A DNA stretch of 6,517 nt from Aquificaceae bacterium (GTDB lineage: Bacteria; Aquificota; Aquificia; Aquificales; Aquificaceae). The notes below the pieces were generated by a model, which was given only the letters and a program-made list of their open reading frames with translations, was not told the origin of the DNA and made no database searches. Below are positions 1 through 5,699 of the stretch, piece by piece; position 1 is the first letter of the stretch, and every line of letters starts with the position of its first letter. Both the position numbers and the translations under genes were made by a program. Where the stretch lies: the NCBI GenBank assembly GCA_027049085.1, contig JALTVH010000053.1, positions 1 to 6,517 on the forward strand. The letters run 5' to 3'.

Positions 1-2
1 GA

Positions 3-341
3 TCGCCCGGGGGGAAAGAGCTCCTGACTGTCTACATGGGCGGAGCCACCGACAGGTCGGTAATCAATATGAGCGATGAGGAAATTTCCGAGACAGCTTC
101 CAGAGAATTGAAGGAAATACTCGGAATACCATTACCTGAGGTGCTGAGGATAACGCGGTGGAAGAGGGCGATCCCCCAGTACACCCTCGTTTACGGCAAA
201 TACATAAATCTTGCAAAGGAGATGGAAGAGACCCACAGCGGACTATTCTTAACGGGGAATTACCTCGGCGGGATATCGGTAGCCGACTGTATCAGGCGGT
301 CTCATGAGGTCGCAGAAAAGGTGATAAGATTCCTCCAATGA
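3..341 (+). CDS. hemY: Protoporphyrinogen oxidase (HemY/HemG type), C-terminal part, cut by the left edge
   Basis: The frame is open from the first bases of the window, so this is the last 112 or so codons of a longer gene; the ATG at 36 is internal. The family are FAD enzymes of about 450-480 residues that oxidise protoporphyrinogen IX to protoporphyrin IX (or coproporphyrinogen in some lineages) late in haem synthesis, usually at the membrane. What is visible is the typical C-terminal end: a PGGKELLTVYMGGATD block, matching the family's 'LLT..iGGa.D' stretch, then GLFLTGNYLGGISVADCI, the conserved C-terminal FAD-contacting motif, followed by a final helix. The stop codon overlaps the start of the next gene in an ATGA, suggesting one transcript. 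The N-terminal Rossmann motif lies outside the window. Other FAD amine-oxidase-fold enzymes are less likely, because the terminal motif fits the HemY family closely. Confidence 0.88.
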   Translation, partial: SPGGKELLTVYMGGATDRSVINMSDEEISETASRELKEILGIPLPEVLRITRWKRAIPQYTLVYGKYINLAKEMEETHSGLFLTGNYLGGISVADCIRRSHEVAEKVIRFLQ

Positions 342-901
342 TTGCTTATTTGATCGCTCTCGTTCTTCTTGTTACATCGGCCACCTTCTCTCACAATCCT
401 CTCAAGGTCAAGAAAAAAGAAAGCAGAGCATGTATCAGCCTCAAAGACGGGAAAGCTTGCTGGATAGCAAAAGTCTCAAAGACACGGTACACAAGGAAAA
501 AGGAAAAGTCCCTCTTCGTCTTTGAAGTCTCCTTCGTACAGAAGGACAGGAACGTTCTCTTAGAGAACCACTCCTGTGACCTGACCCTTTCACTTTTTAA
601 AAATACTTTCTCCTGCACAGCAGAGCTCAATTACTCCTCTGCAAAGGCCACCTTTACCGTAAAGGTAAGACTTGAGAAAAACGACGGAGGTTCTTACCTC
701 ACACTTCTTCCCGATGGTAAAAGGCTAAACCTCTGCTCAGGGAGACCTGCCTCCGTTTTCCAGAAGATCAGAGTATCAAAGGATGAGGTTATAGAAATAG
801 GATTCACCGCTGTAGGGGGTAAGATCAGAGCTGTGATTGAGAAGGGAAACAGAACTTACCCGGGCAGGTGGCTGAATCTAAAGGACATCCTCAAGTGCTG
901 A
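338..901 (+). CDS. Predicted secreted protein with six cysteines, function unknown
   Basis: I do not recognise this 187-residue protein. Residues 1-18 (MIAYLIALVLLVTSATFS) form an uncharged hydrophobic stretch like a Sec signal peptide, though without the usual positive N-terminus; there is no lipobox cysteine. The mature part is basic and looks beta-rich, with alternating hydrophobic/polar stretches and no strong helix pattern. Six cysteines sit at residues 32, 41, 80, 93, 133 and 187, the last being the C-terminal residue; the even number and export signal suggest disulfides in the periplasm, which is inference. The start is fixed by an ATGA overlap with the upstream haem gene, and there is no strong Shine-Dalgarno sequence, so translation is probably coupled. 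Its last 24 bases overlap, on the opposite strand, the end of the pabC-like gene. Opposite-strand open frames here are shadows. That it is a gene rests on the signal-peptide-like start, tight coupling and full-length open frame. Confidence 0.75.
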   Translation: MIAYLIALVLLVTSATFSHNPLKVKKKESRACISLKDGKACWIAKVSKTRYTRKKEKSLFVFEVSFVQKDRNVLLENHSCDLTLSLFKNTFSCTAELNYSSAKATFTVKVRLEKNDGGSYLTLLPDGKRLNLCSGRPASVFQKIRVSKDEVIEIGFTAVGGKIRAVIEKGNRTYPGRWLNLKDILKC

Positions 902-1612
902 ATTGAGATCTTTGTAAAATGATTCGTTAACAGGCAGGGCCCTCCCTTCCACCGACTCAACAGGAACCGCACCGATCAGGGAGTTCAGAATAAAGACGCC
1001 CTCGCTCTCAAGCAGATCCTCAGGCATCATACACTTTTCCTCTATTGGGAAAAACCTGGAAAGGTAGTTAAGGGTTGTTCCCTTCAGCAGACCGCTCTTT
1101 TCCGAAGGTGTAAGGAGTGTACCGTCTTTAAGGATCAGAAGGTTTGAAGCAGAGCACTCTGTTATTTGCCCCTTCTCATTGAGAATTATTCCATCGTAGG
1201 ATCCATTTCTCATGGCTTCTCTTTTAACAAGTACGTTGAAAAGATATGAGGTCGTTTTGTGCCTGCAGACAGGATCCTGGGAGTGCCTTCTAAAGGATGA
1301 GAAGCAGAGGCTGACCCTTTCCGGAACGGGAGGCCTCTCAAAGACCTCAACGATCACCTCGTAGTCCTGAGCCCTTTCCCAATACCTCCCCTCACCTTTT
1401 GATTGAAGAATGAACTTGACATATGGCCTTTCAAACCCCTGAGGAACATTAGCCTTGATTAAAGCAACGAACTCCTCATAATCGGGACAGGGGATTCCGA
1501 GATTCTTCGCCGATCCCTTTAGCCTGTTGTAATGGAGTCGTATCTTTTCGTTTTCCCCCTTCCAGACAAAGGTTTCAAAAAGGCCCTCTCCGAACCTGAG
1601 TGTTCTGTTCAT
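878..1612 (-). CDS. pabC: Class IV PLP aminotransferase fold, probable aminodeoxychorismate lyase (PabC-like), short N-terminus
   Basis: The 244-residue protein has the fold-type IV PLP signature: FGEGLFETF (7-15), an HxxRL block (27-31), a candidate Schiff-base lysine K119 in HKTTSYL, and the cofactor-binding E152 in ITECSASNLL. The late block FILNSLIGAVPV (207-218) resembles PabC, which makes p-aminobenzoate and pyruvate from 4-amino-4-deoxychorismate for folate. Branched-chain or D-amino-acid aminotransferase activity cannot be excluded, since the family is hard to split by motif. Compared with E. coli PabC, about 15 N-terminal residues before the FGxG motif are missing. This start is forced: reading upstream in frame there is no ATG, GTG or TTG before an in-frame TAG. 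The ATG overlaps the alaC-like stop as ATGA, so translation is probably coupled. The gene's 3' end overlaps the secreted-protein gene on the other strand. Confidence 0.85.
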   Translation of the reverse strand: MNRTLRFGEGLFETFVWKGENEKIRLHYNRLKGSAKNLGIPCPDYEEFVALIKANVPQGFERPYVKFILQSKGEGRYWERAQDYEVIVEVFERPPVPERVSLCFSSFRRHSQDPVCRHKTTSYLFNVLVKREAMRNGSYDGIILNEKGQITECSASNLLILKDGTLLTPSEKSGLLKGTTLNYLSRFFPIEEKCMMPEDLLESEGVFILNSLIGAVPVESVEGRALPVNESFYKDLNSALEDVL

Positions 1613-2826
1613 ACCGCTGTCTGGAGCTTCCTGAAGGCTCTCCTTATACCCCTGACCGCCTGACGGATCCTAAGCTCATTCTCAACCAGGGCAAAGCGCA
1701 CATAGCCCTCACCGTAGTCACCAAAGCCTATTCCCGGAGCAACAGCAACCTTTGCCTCCCTAAGTAGAAACATGGAGAAGTCAAGGGAACCCATCTCAAT
1801 GTGATCAGGGATCTTTGCCCAGACAAACATCGTTCCTTTGGGCTTGACCACTTCCCACCCAAAGCTCCTGAGGCCCTCAACGAGTATGTTTCTCCTCTTC
1901 TCATAAATATCAGAGTTCTTTTTGACAATCTCGTAGGGGCTGTCAAGGGCTATAATCCCTGCAACCTGAATGGGCGTAAAGACACCGTAATCAAGGTAGC
2001 TCTTCAGATGAGCAAGGTTTTTGATAATCCTTTCGTTACCGACCACAAAGGCAAGCCTCCAGCCCGCCATGGAGAAGCCTTTGGACATGGAATAAAGTTC
2101 AACTGCGACATCCTTAGCAGAGTCAATCTCAAGTATTGATGGAGGAACATAGCCGTCAAAGGAAATGTCTGCATAGGCAAAGTCGTGGATTATCCAGATT
2201 CCTTCCCTTCTTGCAAAATCAACGAGGTCTCTGAAAAAGTCCTTTTCAACACAGATCGTTGTTGGATTATGAGGGAAGCTTACTATAATGGCAATTGGCT
2301 TCGGCATGGACTCCTTCACGGTCTGATACACACGTCTGAGGAAGCCTTCCTGAGGGTCCTCGTCCCTGTACATCAGTGGTACCGACCTTACCTCCCCTCC
2401 TGCAATGATAGGAGCATAGTAGTGAATCGGATAGGTCGGGTTGGGAACTATTACCGAGGAGCCAGGAGTTATCATGGCAAGCATCAGGTGGGAATAGCCC
2501 TCCTTGGCGCCTATGGTCATTATCGCCTCTTTTTCCGGATCAAGCTTTACGCCAAAGCGCCTCTCATAAAAGTCACATATCGCTTTCCGCAGGCGGGGAA
2601 TCCCTCTGGAGGCGGAATAGCCGTGAACGTTTGGGCGCCTTGCAACCTCACAAAGCTTTTCTATGATGTGGGGAGCAGGGGGTGAGGTAGGGTTGCCCAT
2701 ACCAAGGTCAATTATGTCCTCACCCTCACGCCTGAGCCGGTACTTCAGCTCGTTGACGACAGCAAAGACGTAGGGGGGTAGTCTCTTGATTCTTGGAAAA
2801 GCCCACTCCATCTCCCTATCAGTCAT
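1609..2826 (-). CDS. alaC: Class I/II aminotransferase, AlaC-like (alanine/pyruvate type)
   Basis: This 405-residue protein follows E. coli AlaC (YfdZ) along its whole length: the start RIKRLPPYVF, then HGYSASRGIPRLR, PNPTYPIH, NPT (N187), HDFAYAD (D215), the PLP lysine K249 in SMSKGFSMAGWR, and the end PGIGFGDYGEGYVRFALVEN with the carboxylate-binding arginine R377. The family are cytosolic PLP enzymes; AlaC moves the amino group between glutamate and pyruvate to make alanine. Related LL-diaminopimelate aminotransferases are the main alternative, but the AlaC-type blocks match better. I chose the ATG at 2826, which overlaps the dksA-like stop by 8 bases and has a GAGGA about 10 bases upstream. 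A TTG at 2859 would add 11 residues but overlaps dksA more and is less likely; an ATG at 2811 is a shorter alternative. It is the middle gene of dksA-alaC-pabC, with an ATGA overlap at its end. Confidence 0.92.
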   Translation of the reverse strand: MTDREMEWAFPRIKRLPPYVFAVVNELKYRLRREGEDIIDLGMGNPTSPPAPHIIEKLCEVARRPNVHGYSASRGIPRLRKAICDFYERRFGVKLDPEKEAIMTIGAKEGYSHLMLAMITPGSSVIVPNPTYPIHYYAPIIAGGEVRSVPLMYRDEDPQEGFLRRVYQTVKESMPKPIAIIVSFPHNPTTICVEKDFFRDLVDFARREGIWIIHDFAYADISFDGYVPPSILEIDSAKDVAVELYSMSKGFSMAGWRLAFVVGNERIIKNLAHLKSYLDYGVFTPIQVAGIIALDSPYEIVKKNSDIYEKRRNILVEGLRSFGWEVVKPKGTMFVWAKIPDHIEMGSLDFSMFLLREAKVAVAPGIGFGDYGEGYVRFALVENELRIRQAVRGIRRAFRKLQTAV

Positions 2827-3181
2827 TTTCCTGTTCCTCTTCAAGCTCCTTGCACTCAAAGCACATCGTTGTAACGGGCCTTGCCCTTAATCTCTCAAAG
2901 GGGATCTGTGCACCACAGTTCTCGCAGACACCGTAGGTGCCCGATTCTATCTTCATCAGGGCGTAATCAATTTTATGGATGAGCCTCGCTTCCCTCCCTT
3001 TTATCCGGAAGGTCAGGTATCTCTCCTCCTCAAGGTCTGCCCTGTCTATCTCATCCCCTCCCTCGAAGGCAACGTTTGAGGGGTCTCTTATCTGCTCCCT
3101 TGCAGATTCAAGCAGTTTTTCCCTCTGGTCAAGGAGGGTCCTTCTGATTTCGTCAACCTGTTCCTGCGTGAGATGCTTCAA
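2819..3181 (-). CDS. dksA: DksA/TraR-family C4 zinc-finger transcription regulator
   Basis: The family inserts a coiled coil into the secondary channel of RNA polymerase and, with ppGpp, retunes promoters in the stringent response. The 120-residue protein shows an N-terminal helix (about 4-32), a coiled-coil tip D43-E-I-D46-R-A48 matching the DxxDxA tip needed for activity in E. coli DksA, a return helix (about 49-79), and a zinc finger C86-x2-C89-x17-C107-x2-C110 with the family sequence YGVCENCG and RPVTTMCFEC. It is shorter than E. coli DksA (151) at the N-terminus and ends in an acidic tail. Both the intact acidic tip and all four cysteines argue for a true DksA rather than a degenerate TraR relative. 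The start is TTG: the first in-frame stop (TAA) lies just upstream at 3196-3194, no ATG or GTG is available, and a strong AAAGGAG sits 7 bases before the TTG. It heads the operon with alaC and pabC. Confidence 0.93.
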   Translation of the reverse strand: MKHLTQEQVDEIRRTLLDQREKLLESAREQIRDPSNVAFEGGDEIDRADLEEERYLTFRIKGREARLIHKIDYALMKIESGTYGVCENCGAQIPFERLRARPVTTMCFECKELEEEQEND

Positions 3182-3224
3182 ATGTCTTCTCCTTTAACTC
3201 CTAATTTAAGTATAGTTTAATGAA
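3182..3224. promoter_or_regulatory. Divergent promoter region between the dksA-like gene and murG
   Basis: Only 43 bases separate the two start codons. On the minus strand TATACT (3214-3209) is a good -10 hexamer placed to start transcription near 3202, just upstream of the dksA Shine-Dalgarno. On the plus strand TATAGT (3211-3216) is an overlapping -10-like hexamer, placed so that a transcript would begin about 3222-3225, at the murG ATG itself. No convincing -35 hexamer was found on either strand; the dksA -35 would fall inside murG and the murG -35 inside the dksA ribosome site. The two -10 elements share four bases, so the promoters would compete for polymerase. This is read by eye from consensus similarity only. 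Confidence 0.45.
3189..3195 (-). promoter_or_regulatory. Ribosome binding site of the dksA-like gene, deciding a TTG start
   Basis: AAAGGAG on the minus strand, 7 bases before TTG at 3181. It is the strongest Shine-Dalgarno match seen in the window and, with the in-frame TAA that overlaps its upstream edge (3196-3194), fixes the unusual start codon. Confidence 0.8.
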
Positions 3225-4271
3225 ATGAAACTCGTTGTAGCAGGCGGAGGAACTGGCGGGCATTTCTTCCCTTCCCTTGCCCTCCTTAAAGAAGCACGGG
3301 AAAGAAAAATTGATACCCTGTACGTTGGTTCGCTAAGGGGAATAGAGAAATCCCTTGAGGCACAGATACCCGGAGAAAAGGTCTTCTTAGAAGTCTATCC
3401 CCTCAGAGGCGTCGGAGTACGCGACAGGTTGAAGGCGGTCAAGAGTTTTGTAAAAGCTTCCCTGGAAATAAGAAAACATGCTGGTAATGCGTCATCTGCT
3501 ATCATATTTGGCGGTTACGCCAGTGTGCCGACAGCACTTTATGCCCTCTTTAGAGGAATTCCCCTTTATATACACGAGCAGAACTCAGTTCCCAGTATGA
3601 CAAACAGAACCTTTTCACTCTTTGCAAAGAAGGTTTTTATAACCTTTGAGTATACCCGCAGGTATTTTAAAGGCAAACACGTTATAAAGACGGGCCTGCC
3701 TGTCAGAAAAGAACTCATTGAGACTAAGATGGACAAGGAGAAGGCAAGGGAGGCACTGGGCATAGACCCATCACCACCCGTTATTCTCTTCATGGGCGGG
3801 AGTCAGGGCGCAAGGTTCATAAATAACCTTGCCGTTGATTTTGCAAGGAAGACGGGTGTCAAAACTATTCTCCTATCAGGAACTCAGGACCACGATAGGA
3901 TCCGCGAGCTTGCAAAAGGTGTAGAAAATCTTTTCATCTATCCCTTCAGAACGGATATGGGCATAATCTACTCATCAACCGACATAGCGGTCTGCAGGGC
4001 AGGTGCAGGAACACTGACGGAGTTGTCCCTCTTCGGCGTTCCTGCTGTTATGATCCCATACCCATACGCCGCGGGCGACCACCAGTATTACAACGCAAAG
4101 GAGATAGAAGACCTCGGGGGAGGGTTAACTTTAAGACAGGAAGAAGTTACAACTGAAAGGGTAATAGAGCTTATAGACAGGATAATTAATTCAATTGAAG
4201 GGATGATCACAGGTATTAGTTCCTTTTCCACTGCGGACGGCTCCTCAGCAATCCTCAAGGAGATCCTTTAG
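3225..4271 (+). CDS. murG: MurG, UDP-GlcNAc:lipid I N-acetylglucosaminyltransferase
   Basis: MurG adds GlcNAc to undecaprenyl-pyrophosphoryl-MurNAc-pentapeptide (lipid I) to give lipid II at the inner face of the membrane. The 348 residues match the family size (E. coli 355). Visible motifs are the N-terminal loop G7GGTGGH13 for lipid I, GGYAS (96-100), HEQNSVPSMTNR (118-128), the second glycine loop GGSQGA (191-196), and the UDP-GlcNAc site RAGAGTLTEL (258-267, E266 being the ribose contact) followed by GDHQYYNA (284-291). The ATG at 3225 is the only usable start, because an in-frame TAG lies at 3213-3215. It has no Shine-Dalgarno sequence, so it may be leaderless. It is not next to murC, ftsW or murD, unlike the classical division/wall cluster, and is divergent from dksA. 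Its last 27 bases overlap the end of the opposite kinase gene. Confidence 0.97.
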   Translation: MKLVVAGGGTGGHFFPSLALLKEARERKIDTLYVGSLRGIEKSLEAQIPGEKVFLEVYPLRGVGVRDRLKAVKSFVKASLEIRKHAGNASSAIIFGGYASVPTALYALFRGIPLYIHEQNSVPSMTNRTFSLFAKKVFITFEYTRRYFKGKHVIKTGLPVRKELIETKMDKEKAREALGIDPSPPVILFMGGSQGARFINNLAVDFARKTGVKTILLSGTQDHDRIRELAKGVENLFIYPFRTDMGIIYSSTDIAVCRAGAGTLTELSLFGVPAVMIPYPYAAGDHQYYNAKEIEDLGGGLTLRQEEVTTERVIELIDRIINSIEGMITGISSFSTADGSSAILKEIL

Positions 4272-4769
4272 ATCACTCAAAATATCATCAACGGGGCGAT
4301 CTGTACTCAGTTCTTTAACCTCCTCCCCAAGAGGCTTTTCAAAGGATTCTTTCTGGCGCAGGTATATACCAAAGTCTGCGTCGGATACATCCACCCTTTT
4401 ACCGAGCCTTTTCTTTACTACCTTTTCATCACACTGAACCAGAATAAAGAGAGGGTCAGATACTCTCTCTCTGACAAGGTCTCTCTGCCATTTTTTTAAA
4501 AAGGTTGCATCAAGGACAACCCTCTTTCCTTCCCTGATAACATCCTCTGCCCTCCTTACCATTTCCTTATAGACCCTGCTTGTCATCTCTTCCGTGTAAA
4601 TTCCTTCTCCGAAAGGCGCCCTCGCACTCTGCTCCGGGCTTATACCCGCAAGTTCCTTTCTGATCTCGTCGCTCCTGATCCAGACGTAGCCGAACTCCTC
4701 ATGAAGGATCCTTGCAACAAAGGACTTTCCGGTTCCCGAAAGTCCGAAAACAACAACAACCCTTTTCAA
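4245..4769 (-). CDS. Predicted P-loop kinase, COG0645/AAA_33 type, stand-alone
   Basis: This 174-residue protein has a Walker A GLSGTGKS (9-16) straight after a beta strand, then the family pattern WIRSDEIRKEL (30-40), GIYTEEMTSRVY (56-67), RVVLDATFLKKWQRDL (83-98, the second acidic strand) and SDADFGIYLRQ (129-139). These are the blocks of COG0645 predicted kinases, often found as the C-terminal half of a fusion with an aminoglycoside-phosphotransferase-like domain; here no such partner domain is attached. The substrate is unknown. The start is TTG, overlapping the fba stop as TTGA, with AGGAG about 10 bases upstream; it is forced because the P-loop begins at residue 9 and the next methionine is residue 62. 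It is the last gene of pstB-fba-kinase. A T5A7 run at residues 90-93 may cause slippage. Shikimate, gluconate or adenylylsulfate kinase identity is less likely, lacking their motifs. Confidence 0.85.
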   Translation of the reverse strand: MKRVVVVFGLSGTGKSFVARILHEEFGYVWIRSDEIRKELAGISPEQSARAPFGEGIYTEEMTSRVYKEMVRRAEDVIREGKRVVLDATFLKKWQRDLVRERVSDPLFILVQCDEKVVKKRLGKRVDVSDADFGIYLRQKESFEKPLGEEVKELSTDRPVDDILSDLKDLLEDC

Positions 4770-5698
4770 GGGAGGTATGCTCCTGCCGTTCCAGAGCTCC
4801 CGTAAAGCCTTATCCGCCTTCTGATGACTTCCCTGACCTCTTCCATGGCAGGACCGATAAGCTTTCTGGGGTCCGTAATGCTCTTCTCTTCAGTCATAAT
4901 CCTTCTCAGACCAGCGGTAAAGGCAAGTCTCAGGTCTGTATCGGTATTAATCTTGTTTATCCCGAGTCCGATGGCTGTCTTTAAATCTGATTCGGGAATT
5001 CCTTTAGCCTTCTTAATCTCACCGCCGTAGCGGTTGATCTCTGCAACATACTCGTAATACACGCCCGAAGCACCGTGAAGGACGAGGGGCATCTGGGTCT
5101 CTTCCTTTATCTGCCTGAGCCTCTCGAAGTCAAGCTGTGGATCTCCGGTAGATTTAAAGGGTCCGTGGGCGGTTCCTATCGCAGGGGCAAGGGCGGTTAT
5201 GCCTGTCTGAAGGGCAAAATCTTTTGCCTCCTGGGGATCGGTTAGAAAGGTTTTCGGGCACTCAACGTTATCCTCTTCACCACCAAGGACACCAAGCTCT
5301 GCCTCAACGGATATCCCCAGCGGTGCACAGAGAGATACGACCTTCTTTGTAACCGCCACATTCACCTCGTAGGGGCTGTCGGAAAGGTCTATCATCACCG
5401 AGGTGTAGCCGTGCCTTATGGCTAAAAGCACCGTTTCAAGGGACCTGCCGTGGTCAAGATGAAGGGCAAAGGGGATCTGGAAGGATTCCCTGAGAGCCAT
5501 CACCATTCCGGAGAGAAATTCAATTCCTGCGTACCTGATGGCGCTCTCCGTTGTCTGGAGAAAAACGGGGGATTCTTCTTCCTGGGCGACCTCAAGGATA
5601 GCCTTCAGGAACTCCAGGTTGCTGAAGTTGAAGGCTGGAACTGCAAGAACAAGCTCATTTGCCCTCTCAAAGAGTATCCTTCCCGATACAAGGGGCAT
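4766..5698 (-). CDS. fba: Class II (zinc-dependent) fructose-1,6-bisphosphate aldolase
   Basis: The enzyme cleaves or forms fructose-1,6-bisphosphate from glyceraldehyde-3-phosphate and dihydroxyacetone phosphate in the cytosol. The 310-residue TIM barrel shows PAFNFSN (21-27), ALHLDHG (78-84) with catalytic D82 and zinc ligand H83, EAELGVLGG (132-140, E134), GTAHG with zinc ligand H178, LHGASG with zinc ligand H208, and NKINTDTDLR (248-257), which binds the phosphate and ketose. The length and motifs match the shorter bacterial class IIB enzymes; tagatose-bisphosphate aldolase is the close alternative and is hard to exclude by motif. A small departure is LSDSPYEVN (105-113), where relatives often have GSxLPFEEN. 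The ATG starts one base after the pstB stop, with GGAAGG about 10 bases upstream, and the stop overlaps the kinase start as TTGA, so the three genes are very likely co-transcribed. In an autotroph it would serve gluconeogenesis. Confidence 0.94.
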   Translation of the reverse strand: MPLVSGRILFERANELVLAVPAFNFSNLEFLKAILEVAQEEESPVFLQTTESAIRYAGIEFLSGMVMALRESFQIPFALHLDHGRSLETVLLAIRHGYTSVMIDLSDSPYEVNVAVTKKVVSLCAPLGISVEAELGVLGGEEDNVECPKTFLTDPQEAKDFALQTGITALAPAIGTAHGPFKSTGDPQLDFERLRQIKEETQMPLVLHGASGVYYEYVAEINRYGGEIKKAKGIPESDLKTAIGLGINKINTDTDLRLAFTAGLRRIMTEEKSITDPRKLIGPAMEEVREVIRRRIRLYGSSGTAGAYLP

Positions 5699-5699
5699 C

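Noticed and set aside
36..341. ATG at 36 as the start of a small independent gene
   Set aside because: The same frame is open to the window edge and its codons before 36 already match the oxidase family, so the ATG is internal.
391..630. 79-residue open frame on the minus strand opposite the secreted-protein gene
   Set aside because: It has no recognisable motif or ribosome site and lies wholly inside a better-supported gene with a signal-peptide-like start.
890..907. CTCAA/TTGAG hairpin as an intrinsic terminator
   Set aside because: The stem is only five bases with two G-C pairs, the loop is eight bases, and no T-tract follows on either strand.
1801..2685. Two plus-strand open frames (1801-2139 and 2185-2685) opposite the alaC-like gene
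   Set aside because: The opposite strand encodes a clear full-length aminotransferase; these have no family resemblance and look like codon-bias shadows.
2827..2859. TTG at 2859 as the start of the alaC-like gene
   Set aside because: It extends deep into dksA, adds residues absent from E. coli AlaC, and the ATG at 2826 has a suitable ribosome site.
4258..4269. AAGG-AGAT-CCTT hairpin at the end of murG as a terminator
   Set aside because: A four-base stem without a T-tract is too weak to support the call.
4748..4760. AAC trinucleotide run as a microsatellite
   Set aside because: It simply encodes the VVVV strand before the kinase P-loop, which is a normal hydrophobic strand.
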